Source: Pseudonocardia ammonioxydans (lineage in GTDB: Bacteria; Actinomycetota; Actinomycetes; Mycobacteriales; Pseudonocardiaceae). Taken from it: a stretch of DNA of 64,000 nucleotides. The translations under genes were made by a program, and so were the position numbers. Shown here piece after piece: positions 25,965 to 34,611 of this stretch. The DNA lies in the NCBI RefSeq assembly GCF_900115005.1, contig NZ_FOUY01000004.1, positions 62,001 through 126,000 of the forward strand, read 5' to 3'. How positions within the stretch are numbered: position 1 is the stretch's first letter; every line of letters starts with the position of its first letter. The notes beneath the pieces were generated by a model, which had not been told where the DNA came from, did no database searches, and saw only the letters and a list, made by a program, of their open reading frames with translations.

Positions 25965-27470
25965 TCACACGTCGGCGGCCCGCTTCTCGGCGAAGCGTCG
26001 CCAGGCCGCCCAGGCCAGGCCCGCGACCAGCAGCAGGTACAGCACGACCGTGATCGGCGAGGACACCAGTACGGCCGGGTCGTTCCCCGAGTTGCCCATG
26101 GCGTCCCGCAGCGAGTACTCGGCGAGCGGCCCGAGGATCACCGCGATCAGCACCGGTGCGACGGGGATGTCGTAGAGCCGCATCGCCAGCCCCAGCACGC
26201 CGATCACCAGCATGATCACCAGGTCGACGGTGCTCGCCCCGGCGGCATACACGCCGAACGCCGCGAACACGCCGATGCCCGCGTACAAGTAGGACTTCGG
26301 CACCCGCAGCAGCTGCGCCCACAGTGGAGCGAACGGCAGGTTCAGGATCAGCAGCACGACCATCGCCAGGAAGAACCCGGCGAGCAGTGCCCACACGATG
26401 TCCCCGGAGCGCTCCAGCAGCAGCGGTCCGGGCTGCAGGCCGTACTGCTGGAAGGCCGCGAGCAGGATCGCCGCTGTGGCCGACGTCGGCAGGCCCAGCG
26501 CGAGCAGCGCGCCCATCGCGGTCCCGGCCGTCGCGTTGCCCGCGGCCTCGGGCCCCGCCACGCCCTGGATGGATCCGCGACCGAACATCGGGGTCGTCCG
26601 GCGCCGGTCGAGCCGGCGCTCGGTGCCGTAGGCGAGGAACGTCGGGACCTCGGCGCCACCGGCGGGGATGACGCCGAACGGCAGCCCGTAGCCGGTACCG
26701 CGCAGCCAGGCGGGCAGCGCCGCCCGGAACTCCGCGCGCGAGAGCCACGGCCGCCCGGTCGGCAGCACCGTGTCCTGCTCGGTGCTCCGGCCGACCTTCG
26801 CGGCCTGGTGGAACACCTCGCCCAGGGCCAGCAACGACACGGTGATGACGACGATCGAGACCCCGTCGAGCAGGGCCGGGAACCCGAAGGAGAACCGCGG
26901 CGTCCCCGACGGCTGGTCGATCCCGATCAGTGCCAGCACCAGCCCGATCGCGAGCGCGGCGAGCCCGCGGATCGCCGAGTCGGCCACCACCGCGGAGATC
27001 GCGATGAACGCGAACACCGCCAGCGCGAAGAACTCGGCGGGCCCGAACCCGGTGGCGAGCTCGGCGAGGGTCGGCGCGAAGAACACCACCAGCAACGAGG
27101 CGACCATGCCGCCGATGAAGGCGCCGATCGCGGCCGTCGCCAGCGCCTGGGCCGCCTTGCCGCGCTGGGCCATCCGGTAGCCCTCGAACGAGCTCGCGAT
27201 GGCCGTCGAGTTGCCCGGGGTGTTCATCAGGATGCCGGCGATCGAGTCACCGAACAGCCCGCCGAAGTAGATGCCGGTGAACATGATCAGCGCGTTGGTC
27301 GGGTCCAGCACGAACGTCAGCGGCAGCAGCAGCGCCACCGCCATCGCCGAGCCGAGGCCCGGGAGCACGCCGACGGCCGTGCCCAGCAGCGCGCCCACGA
27401 ACACGAACAGCAGCGCCGACGGGCTCAGGATGTCGGCGAACCCGCCGAGCAGGTTGGTCAGTTGCTCCAT
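25965..27470 (-). CDS. tctA: tripartite tricarboxylate transporter, large membrane subunit TctA
   Basis: A 501-residue permease with about twelve membrane segments, the main channel of a TctABC carboxylate importer. The family signature is visible in [39 protein letters not shown] and the second half [13 protein letters not shown] repeat ([20 protein letters not shown]). ATG 27470 shares one base with the tctB stop. Gene order on the minus strand is tctC-tctB-tctA with overlaps, so one transcript. No TctDE two-component sensor is nearby. The substrate is probably a di- or tricarboxylate or similar acid. Confidence 0.93.
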   Translation of the reverse strand: MEQLTNLLGGFADILSPSALLFVFVGALLGTAVGVLPGLGSAMAVALLLPLTFVLDPTNALIMFTGIYFGGLFGDSIAGILMNTPGNSTAIASSFEGYRMAQRGKAAQALATAAIGAFIGGMVASLLVVFFAPTLAELATGFGPAEFFALAVFAFIAISAVVADSAIRGLAALAIGLVLALIGIDQPSGTPRFSFGFPALLDGVSIVVITVSLLALGEVFHQAAKVGRSTEQDTVLPTGRPWLSRAEFRAALPAWLRGTGYGLPFGVIPAGGAEVPTFLAYGTERRLDRRRTTPMFGRGSIQGVAGPEAAGNATAGTAMGALLALGLPTSATAAILLAAFQQYGLQPGPLLLERSGDIVWALLAGFFLAMVVLLILNLPFAPLWAQLLRVPKSYLYAGIGVFAAFGVYAAGASTVDLVIMLVIGVLGLAMRLYDIPVAPVLIAVILGPLAEYSLRDAMGNSGNDPAVLVSSPITVVLYLLLVAGLAWAAWRRFAEKRAADV

Positions 27471-28135
27471 CAGAACCCCCCGACGAAACCGGCGGGCAGG
27501 GAGATCCCGAGCAGCCCGCTGAACACGACCTGGATCGCCGAGGCCAGCGCGAGCCCGGCGAGCACGACCGGGAACCAACGCCGGTTGCCGAGCGCGGCGG
27601 CGAGCGCGGTGAACAGCCCGGTCGCCGCCAGGATCCAGCCCAGCCACGGCAGGACGACGATGAACGCCGCCACGCCGCCGACGGCGGTGAGGACCGCGGC
27701 CGAGTTCACCGCGTCGGGCGCGTCCGCAACCGCGTCCCCGGACGCCTCGCTGCCGGACCCCGCGCCGTCGGGCCCCACGCCGTCGGGCCCCACGCCGTCG
27801 GGGGAGCCCGGGTCGACGCCGGTGTGCCCGGTGGCGGCTGCCGCGTCGTCGGCCCCGCCGGCAGCGGCACCGCCCGCCGGGACCGCCGCCGGTACGGCAC
27901 CGGCCGCCACGCCGTCGTACTCCGGCCGCGGTCGCAGGATGTCGAAGGTCAGCCCCGCGGCGACGACGAAGCACAGCACGGCGACGATCCACGGCATCGT
28001 CGTCGGGCCGAACAGCCCGCCGTCGCCGACGACCTCCATCGTCAGCGTGCCGTAGAGCAGGAAGATCCCCAGCGCGACGAGGATCGCGGGGACGACCAGT
28101 GCGCCCCTCGACAGATGTGCCGGACGGGTCCTCAT
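27470..28135 (-). CDS. tctB: tripartite tricarboxylate transporter, small membrane subunit TctB
   Basis: This 221-residue small membrane subunit has four hydrophobic segments: two near the N-terminus (VVPAILVALGIFLLYGTL, TMPWIVAVLCFVVAAGL) and the rest after residue 140. The loop between helices 2 and 3 (about 75-135) is unusually long and low in complexity, with a repeated VGPDG unit from a 15-bp DNA repeat (27765-27804). Typical TctB proteins are about 150-180 residues, so the loop explains the extra length. It overlaps tctC by 4 bp. Confidence 0.88.
   Translation of the reverse strand: MRTRPAHLSRGALVVPAILVALGIFLLYGTLTMEVVGDGGLFGPTTMPWIVAVLCFVVAAGLTFDILRPRPEYDGVAAGAVPAAVPAGGAAAGGADDAAAATGHTGVDPGSPDGVGPDGVGPDGAGSGSEASGDAVADAPDAVNSAAVLTAVGGVAAFIVVLPWLGWILAATGLFTALAAALGNRRWFPVVLAGLALASAIQVVFSGLLGISLPAGFVGGF
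27765..27804. repeat. 15-bp in-frame repeat within tctB
   Basis: CCGTCGGGCCCCACG occurs exactly at 27765-27779 and 27780-27794, followed by a partial third copy. Because 15 is a multiple of three, copy-number change would keep the reading frame. Confidence 0.8.
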
Positions 28136-29130
28136 GCCAGCCCCAGCTCCTTCAGAAGGTCGTCGATGCGGCGCTGCTCGGCGACGAGGAACCGGTCGAA
28201 CTCCTCGCCGTAGGCCTCGCTGCGCACCCAGCGGTTGCGCTCGATGGCCTCGCTCCACGACTCGGTGCCGACCAGCTCGCGGGCGATCTGCTCCAGCTCG
28301 GCGCGCTCCTCGGGGGTGATCCCGGCCGGCGCGACGAGCCCGCGCCAGTTCACGAGATCGACCTCGGGCAGGCCCAGCTCGGTCATCGTCGGGGCGTCGA
28401 CGCCCTCCAGGCGCTCCGGGGCGACGACGCCGAGCACCCGCAGCTGCCCGGCCTCGACGAGGTCGCGGAAGTCGTTGTAGCCGGAGATCCCGACGCCGAC
28501 CGTGCCGGACGCGGTGGACAGCAGGCTCAACGTGAGCTCGCCGCCCCCGGGGTGCGGTGTGTAGACCATGTCCGGCACCGGCACGTCGCGGGCCCGGGCG
28601 AGCTGCGCGGCGACCATGTGGTCGATGCCGCCCGCCGAGCCGCCACCGACCGGCAGCCCGGCCGGGTCCGCCCGCCACGCGGTGAGGAAGTCCTCCAGGG
28701 TGCGGAACGGCGAGTCCGCCGGTACCGCGATCACCTCGAAGTCCTCGGCGAGCCGAGCGATCGGCGTCGTGTCCTCCAGGCTCAGCTCGCTGCCCGCCTG
28801 GCTGATCCCGCCGAGCATGACGGTGCCGGTGACCATCATCGTGGTCTCCTCACCGGCCAGCCCGGCCAGCTGGTTGAGGCCGATCGTGCCGCCCGCACCG
28901 GGGATGTTGACCACCTGCACGGTGTTGACGACGTTGCCGGTGCGCATTGCCTGCTGCGCCTCGCGGGCGACGAGGTCCCAGCCGCCGCCCGCCGCCGCGG
29001 GCGCGATCATGGTGAGGTTGGAGCGTGCCGCCTGCCCCTCCCCGGACCGGGCGGCGTCGGCGAATGCGGTCACCGCGAGGGCGGCGACCAGAACGATTCC
29101 GAGGGCTGCGATGACCTGCCGTCGTGGCAT
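28132..29130 (-). CDS. tctC: tripartite tricarboxylate transporter, substrate-binding protein TctC
   Basis: A 332-residue extracytoplasmic solute-binding protein of the Bug/TctC family. The N-terminus (MPRRQVIAALGIVLVAALAVTAFA) is a signal sequence or anchor without an obvious lipobox Cys. Family motifs are MIAPAAAGGGWDLVAR, NIPGAGGTIGLNQLA and GGSAGGIDHM in the carboxylate-binding loops. ATG 29130 gives a clean signal peptide; a longer start at 29175 would add a charged leader. It diverges from the universal stress gene at 29280 with 149 bp between. Confidence 0.9.
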   Translation of the reverse strand: MPRRQVIAALGIVLVAALAVTAFADAARSGEGQAARSNLTMIAPAAAGGGWDLVAREAQQAMRTGNVVNTVQVVNIPGAGGTIGLNQLAGLAGEETTMMVTGTVMLGGISQAGSELSLEDTTPIARLAEDFEVIAVPADSPFRTLEDFLTAWRADPAGLPVGGGSAGGIDHMVAAQLARARDVPVPDMVYTPHPGGGELTLSLLSTASGTVGVGISGYNDFRDLVEAGQLRVLGVVAPERLEGVDAPTMTELGLPEVDLVNWRGLVAPAGITPEERAELEQIARELVGTESWSEAIERNRWVRSEAYGEEFDRFLVAEQRRIDDLLKELGLA

Positions 29131-29279
29131 GGGCGCAGACGTTGGCACACGCGCGATGCGCGGCCAATGTCGCAATGCGGAAACACTACGACCTCTGTGA
29201 ACACAATGAACTCTTCTCCGATTCGACCGGTTCCGTGTCTAGGGTCGGCGCCGTCCGCACGCGCGTGATGGGGAGCGAC

Positions 29280-29687
29280 ATGACGATCTGTGTGGCCTAC
29301 GGCCCGACGCCCGAGGGTGCCGCCGCGCTGGAGCTCGCGGTCCGCGAGTCCCGGCTGCGGGGCGCGCCGCTGGTCGCGCTGGCGACGGAGCGGCAGGAGA
29401 GGTTCGACGCCGACGCCCACGAGGCCGGCACGGTGCGTGCGGATCTCGAGTCGCGGCTCGCGGAGCTGCGGGCCGAGGGCGACCCGGCTGCCGACGTCCA
29501 CGTGATCGACGACGGCGGCGACCCCGCCGAGGCGATCCTGGATCTCGCGGCGGCGGAGGAGGCGGAGCTGCTCGTCGTCGGCGTGAAGCGGCGCAGTCCG
29601 GTAGGCAAGCTGCTCACCGGCTCCACCGCGCAGCGGATCATCCTGGAGTCGCCGATCCCGGTACTGGTCACCCACGCCGCCCGGTAG
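29280..29687 (+). CDS. universal stress protein (UspA family)
   Basis: This 135-residue single-domain Usp starts MTICVAYGPTPEGAAALELAV. It has the ATP-binding signature region GVKRRSPVGKLLTGSTAQRIILES (about 101-124), close to the G-x2-G-x9-GS/T pattern but with RR replacing part of the first glycine pair. ATG 29280 is preceded by GGGGAGCGAC. The gene precedes dps, and both are stress genes, though a 174-bp gap suggests separate promoters. Confidence 0.88.
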   Translation: MTICVAYGPTPEGAAALELAVRESRLRGAPLVALATERQERFDADAHEAGTVRADLESRLAELRAEGDPAADVHVIDDGGDPAEAILDLAAAEEAELLVVGVKRRSPVGKLLTGSTAQRIILESPIPVLVTHAAR

Positions 29688-29861
29688 CCCCCGTCTTTTC
29701 CCCAGGTCAGGTGGCCCTTACCGGATGTCGACTGTGTCACGAACCGCGTGGTGGCGGGCCGTTCCGGGCATACCGGTTCCGGCGCCGGCGTTGTTCCGTG
29801 TGTAGGCGGGAGACCCCCGCCGGCGCAGTTCCCGGACCGACACCGAAGGAGCCGAGACACC

Positions 29862-30353
29862 ATGGCCACCCCGATCACCAGCCCGCTCGACGACGGTGCC
29901 ACCGACATCACCGGTCGCGTCCTGCAGGAGACCCTCGTCGACCTCGTCGACCTGTCCCTGGTCGCCAAGCAGGCGCACTGGAACCTGGTGGGCAAGCAGT
30001 TCCGCGACGTCCACCTGCACCTCGACGAGCTCGTCGATCTCGCGCGTGAGCACTCCGACAACGTCGCCGAGCGCGCCGCCGCCATCGGCGTCGCCCCGGA
30101 CGGCCGGTCGAGGACCGTCGGCCGCGACACCGGCCTGCCGGAGTACCCGGAGGGCTACGTGTCCGACGCCGACACGGTGCTGACCGTGTCCGCCACAGTG
30201 GACATCACCGTCGACCGGCTCCGTCCGCGGATCGAGCAGGCCGGCAAGGCCGACCCGCTGACCGAGGACCTGCTCATCGAGCTCGGTCGTGCCCTGGAGG
30301 AGGCCCGCTGGATGTGGCAGGCCCAGGCCGCGGGGTTCCGCGACCAGGCCTGA
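29862..30353 (+). CDS. dps: Dps-family DNA-protecting ferritin
   Basis: A 163-residue miniferritin that stores iron and shields DNA as a dodecamer. The ferroxidase ligands at the dimer interface are visible as His39 in KQAHWNLVG, His51, and Asp66 and Glu70 in HSDNVAERAAA. The spacing matches the family. There is no long Lys-rich tail, so DNA binding may be weak. ATG 29862 follows AAGGAGCCGAGACACC. Two strong hairpins lie after the stop codon. Confidence 0.92.
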   Translation: MATPITSPLDDGATDITGRVLQETLVDLVDLSLVAKQAHWNLVGKQFRDVHLHLDELVDLAREHSDNVAERAAAIGVAPDGRSRTVGRDTGLPEYPEGYVSDADTVLTVSATVDITVDRLRPRIEQAGKADPLTEDLLIELGRALEEARWMWQAQAAGFRDQA

Positions 30354-30367
30354 CCCTCCTCCCTCGG

Positions 30368-30434
30368 GACGGGCGTGTCCACCACCGCGCCCGTCGCCGG
30401 CGATGCGCCCCGGACACCCACCGGTGTCCGGGGC
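30368..30434. terminator. two hairpins between convergent genes (bidirectional terminator)
   Basis: The first hairpin pairs GACGGGCG (30368-30375) with CGCCCGTC (30388-30395). The second is a perfect 12-bp stem GCCCCGGACACC (30407-30418), loop CACC, GGTGTCCGGGGC (30423-30434). They sit between dps and the convergent gene ending at 30467. There is no U-tract, as is common in actinomycetes. Confidence 0.7.
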
Positions 30435-30466
30435 GTCGTCGTCTGCAGGGCAGGCGGATCGACGGG

Positions 30467-30961
30467 TCAGCGGATGGCGGCCGCGGTGCCCGCGGCCACG
30501 CTCGCCCGCCAGATCGCCATCGCCGACCACAACACGAAGACCTGGACCGGGAGCTGGAGCGCGTCCGGCAGCTGGGCGGCGTACGACGGCCGCAGCGCTC
30601 CCGTCCGCCAGACCCGGCCGGCCTCGTTGACCGCGTCCGCAGTGGTCAGCAGCGCGAAGCGGCGGCCGACGCCCGAGCCGGCGAGCCGGTAGGTCAGGTC
30701 GCCGACCTCCACGTTCCAGTGCGGACGCGACAGTGGACCGTCCGGATGGTCCACGGTGCGCAGGATGTGGGCGCGGACCTCGCCCTCGAGCGCAAACCGG
30801 GCGATGCCCTCCGAACGCAGCGCGTACGGGTGGCCGTCGATCACCAGGTCGCGGTGCTGCTGCCAGGTTCGCGCGGTCCAGCCGGTCACCGGGCGGCCGT
30901 TCCGGTTCACCTCGTAGCGCACCTGGAACAGCCCGGCCCGGGTGGACGTGGCACGCAGCAT
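30467..30961 (-). CDS. hypothetical protein, 164 aa
   Basis: I do not recognise this family. The protein starts MLRATSTRAGLFQVRYEVN and has alternating short strands (YALRSEGIARFALEGEVRAHIL, HWNVEVGDLTYRLAG), suggesting a beta-rich fold such as those of LURP-one-like or scramblase-like proteins. The C-terminal LPVQVFVLWSAMAIWRASVAAGTAAA is hydrophobic and could be a membrane-associated helix. Start ATG 30961; an in-frame GTG or ATG up to 31045 would overlap the promoter of the divergent MFS gene. Confidence 0.7.
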   Translation of the reverse strand: MLRATSTRAGLFQVRYEVNRNGRPVTGWTARTWQQHRDLVIDGHPYALRSEGIARFALEGEVRAHILRTVDHPDGPLSRPHWNVEVGDLTYRLAGSGVGRRFALLTTADAVNEAGRVWRTGALRPSYAAQLPDALQLPVQVFVLWSAMAIWRASVAAGTAAAIR

Positions 30962-31076
30962 GGGGCAAGCCTGCCACCGGCGGTCCCGCTGCGGGAGTCC
31001 TCCGGTGTCGTCCGGGAATGCGGTTCGTGCCGGGGTCGTTGGCAACGCTACGTAGCCGTTCGACCCGAGGAGCGCT

Positions 31077-32297
31077 GTGCCCGCCCGCTTCCGCCTGACG
31101 CCACCGGTCGCCTTCGCCGTGGTCGCGGCGACGTTCGTCTGGTTCCTCGCCGCGTCGTCGGCGCCGTCCCCGCTCTACGTCGTCTACCAGGAGCGGTTCG
31201 ACTTCACCGAGTTCACCCTCACTGCGGTCTTCGCGGTGTACGTGCTGGCGCTTATCGCGGCACTGCTCGTCGTGGGCGCGTTGTCCGACCACATCGGACG
31301 ACGGCCGGTGATCCTCGCCGCGATCGGCCTCGAGATCGTCGCGCTGGTGCTGTTCCTGGTCGCCGGCGGGGTCGGCTGGCTGCTCGCCGCCCGGATCGTC
31401 CAGGGCGTGGCGACGGGAGCCGCGACGGCGACCCTGCCCGCGACGCTCGTCGACCTCGCCACGAAGCCGGGGCGCGCGGGGCTCGTCAACGGGACCGCGC
31501 CGCTCACCGGCCTGGGGCTCGGGGGTCTGGCGTGCGGGGCGCTGGTGGAGTTCGCGCCCGCCCCGACCCGGCTGGTCTGGGTGCTGCTGCTCGGTGGCCT
31601 GCTGGTCGCCGCGCTGCTGGTCGCGCTGATCCCCGAGACGATCGAGCGCCGGCCGGGCGCGCTGGCGTCGCTGCGTCCCCGGGTGGGCGTGCCACCGCGG
31701 CTGCGCGCCGGGTTCTCCGCCGTGGTGCCCACGCTGCTGGCGAGCTGGTCGCTGAGCGGGCTCTACCTGTCGCTGGGGCCGTCGGTCGTGACCGAGGTGT
31801 TCGGGGTCCGTGACCACCTGGTCGGTGGCCTGGTCGTGGCGGTGCTGTGCCTGACCGGCGCCGTAACGGGTTTCCTGCTGCGCGGGCGTCCGCCGGTCCG
31901 GGTGCTCGCCCCGTCCGCGGCAGTGCTCGCGTTCGGCACCCTGGTCACCCTGGCCGGGGTGCTGAGCGGGCTGCTGCTGGTGGCCACGGTCGGCACGGTC
32001 GTGGCCGGCGTCGGCTTCGGCGCGGCGGCGTTCGCGACCTTCGGGACGCTGTCGACGCTCGCCGAGCCGCACGAGCGCGGCGAGCTCTTCGCGGCGACCT
32101 ACACGCTGTCGTACCTGGCGTTCAGCGTGCCCGCGATGATCGCCGGGCTGGCCGCGACGGTCGCCGGGCTGCGTCCGACCGCACTCGTCTACGGCGGGAC
32201 GATCGTCGCGGTCGGCGTCGTCGCGACCGTGCTGGGACGCCGGGTGGCGGCCCCGACCGGCCCGGAACCCGTCCCCGCAGGTTCCCCTACCACGTGA
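31077..32297 (+). CDS. MFS transporter
   Basis: This 406-residue major facilitator protein has twelve predicted membrane segments. The loop 2-3 signature is ALSDHIGRRPVILAAIG (about 64-80), and ARIVQGVATGAATATLPA in helix 4 resembles the motif of drug/H+ antiporters. An efflux role is plausible; the substrate is unknown. GTG 31077 follows GAGGAGC. It diverges from the hypothetical gene at 30961 (115 bp). Confidence 0.9.
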   Translation: MPARFRLTPPVAFAVVAATFVWFLAASSAPSPLYVVYQERFDFTEFTLTAVFAVYVLALIAALLVVGALSDHIGRRPVILAAIGLEIVALVLFLVAGGVGWLLAARIVQGVATGAATATLPATLVDLATKPGRAGLVNGTAPLTGLGLGGLACGALVEFAPAPTRLVWVLLLGGLLVAALLVALIPETIERRPGALASLRPRVGVPPRLRAGFSAVVPTLLASWSLSGLYLSLGPSVVTEVFGVRDHLVGGLVVAVLCLTGAVTGFLLRGRPPVRVLAPSAAVLAFGTLVTLAGVLSGLLLVATVGTVVAGVGFGAAAFATFGTLSTLAEPHERGELFAATYTLSYLAFSVPAMIAGLAATVAGLRPTALVYGGTIVAVGVVATVLGRRVAAPTGPEPVPAGSPTT

Positions 32298-32509
32298 GCA
32301 CCGATTCGACTGTCCGTCGGAGCTGCGCTACTCCGTCCGGCGTCGATCGCACGTGACCGACCGTTCGTCGCGGCGATGGCGGGGAGTGCGTCCCAGCGGT
32401 TGAGCGGGGCGCGGCGGACGTGCTTACCGTGTCCGCCGCTTTCCGGGCACCCCCGAGAAATCCGCCCGGGAGGCGACGGACCCGCTCCCCGACGCACGGA
32501 GAAGCGAAC

Positions 32510-32893
32510 ATGGCAGGACGGCACCGCAAGCCCACTGACACCGGCCGCACGGTCGCCCGGATCGGCGTGCTCACCGCGATGGCGGCAGCACCGCTGGGGA
32601 TCGTCGGCACCGCCTCGGCGGCCGCGTCGGCCCCCTCGGTCGAGAAGACGTCCACATGGGACCAGCTCGCCCAGTGCGAGAGCACCGGGAACTGGAGCGC
32701 CGACACCGGGAACGGTTACCTGGGCGGGCTTCAGTTCACCGAGTCGACCTGGCAGGAGTTCGGCGGCACGCAGCACGCGTCGAGCCCCGACCAGGCGTCG
32801 AAGTCGCAGCAGATCGCGGTCGCCAAGAAGGTCCAGGAGCAGCAGGGCTGGAAGGCCTGGCCGTCCTGCACCAAGGAGCTCGGCTGGCGCTGA
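32510..32893 (+). CDS. resuscitation-promoting-factor-like transglycosylase
   Basis: A 127-residue secreted protein: signal peptide VARIGVLTAMAAAPLGIVGTASA (about 19-41), then a single Rpf catalytic domain (WDQLAQCESTGNWSADTGNGYLGGLQFTESTW). The catalytic Glu is in QCESTGNW, and the two Cys (in QCES and SCTKEL) would form the usual disulfide. Rpf proteins cut peptidoglycan and help dormant cells resume growth. There is no LysM or G5 domain, so it is a minimal Rpf. ATG 32510 follows GGAGAAGCGAAC. The 212-bp upstream gap shows no c-di-AMP riboswitch core that I can recognise. Confidence 0.9.
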   Translation: MAGRHRKPTDTGRTVARIGVLTAMAAAPLGIVGTASAAASAPSVEKTSTWDQLAQCESTGNWSADTGNGYLGGLQFTESTWQEFGGTQHASSPDQASKSQQIAVAKKVQEQQGWKAWPSCTKELGWR

Positions 32894-32976
32894 GGCGTCA
32901 CCGGACGCGTGCCCGCGTCGCCCGGGTGCGCCCCGGTCGCCGGTCGTGCCCCGCGACCGCCCGACCGGTGCTGCTC

Positions 32977-33022
32977 CGAGGGGCCACCCTCGGGGCCCCT
33001 GGCGGCACGAGGGTGCCCCTCG
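32977..33022. repeat. inverted CGAGGG repeat hairpin, possible terminator
   Basis: CGAGGGGCCACCCTCG (32977-32992) and CGAGGGTGCCCCTCG (33008-33022) are near-complementary and can form a long stem. The right arm is the exact reverse complement of the motif at 25577-25591. It lies after the rpf-like gene and before a co-directional gene. Confidence 0.6.
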
Positions 33023-33062
33023 CGGCTGCGCAGGGCGGCGTACCGGAGCACACTCGCGAAGC

Positions 33063-33497
33063 ATGACTGCCGATCTCGACGCCGTCCGGCGCATCGTGGC
33101 CGAGGACAGCGGACTGTGCACCGTCGCCGTCGTACGGCCCGACGGGCGGCCGCACACCTCGCTGGTGAACGCGGGGGTCCTCGACCATCCGGTCAGCGGC
33201 TCGCCCGTCGCCGCCTACGTCACCTACGGGCCCGTGAAGCTGGAGGCGTTGCGCGCGCGACCCGCGACGTCGCTGCACTGGCGCTCGGGGTGGAAGTGGG
33301 TCGCGGTCGAGGGATCGTCGGAGATCATCGGGCCGGACGACCCACGGGACGGCGTCGACGTCCCGCAGCTGCTGCGCGACGTGTTCACCGCCTGCGGCGG
33401 GACGCACGACGACTGGGTGGCGTACGACCGCGTGATGGCCGAGCAGCGCCGGGCGGCGGTGCTGGTGACGCCGGTGCGGGTGGTCGGGAACTACTGA
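33063..33497 (+). CDS. PPOX-class FMN/F420-dependent oxidoreductase-like protein
   Basis: This 144-residue split-barrel flavin-binding protein contains LCTVAVVRPDGRPHTSLVNAG and LRARPATSLHWRSGWKWVAVEGSSEI, typical of the TIGR03618-type or pyridoxamine-5-phosphate-oxidase-like F420 family in actinomycetes. The likely cofactor is F420 or FMN; the substrate is unknown. ATG 33063. Its 3' end overlaps the convergent lipoprotein gene by 7 bp. Confidence 0.85.
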   Translation: MTADLDAVRRIVAEDSGLCTVAVVRPDGRPHTSLVNAGVLDHPVSGSPVAAYVTYGPVKLEALRARPATSLHWRSGWKWVAVEGSSEIIGPDDPRDGVDVPQLLRDVFTACGGTHDDWVAYDRVMAEQRRAAVLVTPVRVVGNY

Positions 33498-34042
33498 CCC
33501 TGCTGCACGCGGAGGTTCTCCAGCATTTGCGCGGCGACCGTGTGGAGCTGCTCGCAGGTGGCCTCGACGGTGCGCCGGTCCGCTTCCGCGGCCAGTGGGC
33601 TGACCTGGAGCTGGGCCCGGAGCGAGGCGTCGTCGGCGACGTCGAGGACGACCTGGCAGAACGGGAGACCGGTGCCCTGAGCCGGCGGTGAGCTCTGGAC
33701 GGCCCCGAAGCCGGCGACGGTAACAAGGGTCGAGGTCGGATCGGCACCGATGGCCGCACCCGCGTCGAGTTCCAGCGTCTGGAAGGTGTAGCCGACGCCG
33801 TCAGTGCTCGGCCAGGTGCAGGCACGCGATGTTCCGCCCTGGGCGAGGCTCTCCGATCCGTGCTGGAGTGACAGCCGCTCTCGCTGTTCCGCGTCGAGTC
33901 CGCTGCAGGGCTCGACCCGCGTCACGTCGATGGTGTAAGGGCGCGGCGGGAACGGGTCGGCAGGATCGGTCGCGACCTCGCCACACGCGGCGAGTACGAG
34001 TGCGATCACAAAACTTGGTGCGAGCAGCGCTGTGCGCTTCAA
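33491..34042 (-). CDS. DUF3558-family lipoprotein, module copy 1
   Basis: A 183-residue lipoprotein: signal peptide and lipobox (LLAPSFVIALVLAACGE, Cys at about residue 20), then PFPPRPYTIDVTRVEPCSGLD and a C-terminal domain with the block FGAVQSSPPAQGTGLPFCQVVLDVAD. Conserved Cys pairs (PCSGL, RACTW, FCQV, TCEQL) suggest two disulfides, as in DUF3558 proteins of mycobacteria and Pseudonocardiaceae. TTG start overlapping the upstream gene by 4 bases (TTGA), so translation is coupled. A close second copy is at 50953-51501. The function of the family is unknown. Confidence 0.8.
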   Translation of the reverse strand: MKRTALLAPSFVIALVLAACGEVATDPADPFPPRPYTIDVTRVEPCSGLDAEQRERLSLQHGSESLAQGGTSRACTWPSTDGVGYTFQTLELDAGAAIGADPTSTLVTVAGFGAVQSSPPAQGTGLPFCQVVLDVADDASLRAQLQVSPLAAEADRRTVEATCEQLHTVAAQMLENLRVQQGQ

Positions 34043-34389
34043 GCGCTCGACACCAGCGTCGTGAAGGTGCTCTCGATGATCGAGTCCGCGTAGCCGTATC
34101 GGTGCGCGGCCTGCCTCAACGCTTCCACCGCTGCCCGGAGCTCTTCGACATGTCGCCAGTGCACCTCGAGGATTTGGTCGATCTTGCGCTGGAAGAGCTG
34201 TTGTGCATCGAGCGATACCGGATCTCTGCCGCAGCTGCCGACGACCAGATCGGGAGCCCGGGTGTAGAGCTCTCGTGAGATGTCGTCCGCCTGCTTGCGC
34301 AGCTGAGCGGCGACCTGCAGGACGTTGTCGACGTTGACCTGCGCGACCAGGTCGGCGATCGAGCGTTGCTGCTCCGGGCTCAGCGGCAC
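34039..34389 (-). CDS. 116-aa helical protein with YxxxD tail, module copy 1
   Basis: A 116-residue protein with no named family that I recognise. It is nearly all helical, starts MPLSPEQQRSIADLVAQVN, has a central HWRHVEEL with Trp78, and ends with YGYAD (Tyr98-Asp102), fitting the YxxxD/E motif of type VII (ESX) secretion substrates. Size, single Trp and tail resemble WXG100/EspC-like proteins, but the classic WxG turn is absent, so this is inference. It aligns without gaps to 51498-51848 (about 60% identical by eye). GTG start 6 bases after TACTCT. The lipoprotein gene follows with overlap. Confidence 0.75.
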   Translation of the reverse strand: MPLSPEQQRSIADLVAQVNVDNVLQVAAQLRKQADDISRELYTRAPDLVVGSCGRDPVSLDAQQLFQRKIDQILEVHWRHVEELRAAVEALRQAAHRYGYADSIIESTFTTLVSSA

Positions 34390-34395
34390 GGAGCG

Positions 34396-34401
34396 AGAGT
34401 A
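34396..34401 (-). promoter_or_regulatory. -10 TACTCT, leaderless promoter (module copy 1)
   Basis: On the minus strand TACTCT is followed by six bases and the GTG start, with no Shine-Dalgarno. The same TACTCT-N6-GTG layout stands before module copy 2 (51860-51855). No consensus -35 is visible in either. Confidence 0.55.
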
Positions 34402-34611
34402 GGCGACGGGCGGCCCGGGGGAGCCGACTTCGGAGAATCACCGTGCCGCATCGGCCCGTGTCCGGCTGAAGGAGCGCCTCACGCAATCCCCGGACTCACA
34501 GTTTCATCTCAGTTGTCCTGTATGCGTGCTTCTGGTCGATCTGATACCGGGAGGCGGGTTAGTCTGCCCGGCGACGGGTCGAGCCGGTGCAGGGAAGCGA
34601 GGTCGGAAACC

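Noticed and set aside
29688..29861. Stress-sigma promoter before dps
   Set aside because: Some GTT- and GGGT-like stretches are present but none at convincing spacing, so no promoter is called.
32298..32509. c-di-AMP (ydaO-type) riboswitch before the rpf-like gene
   Set aside because: Such a riboswitch precedes some actinobacterial rpf genes, but the conserved core is not visible here. A covariance-model search would decide.
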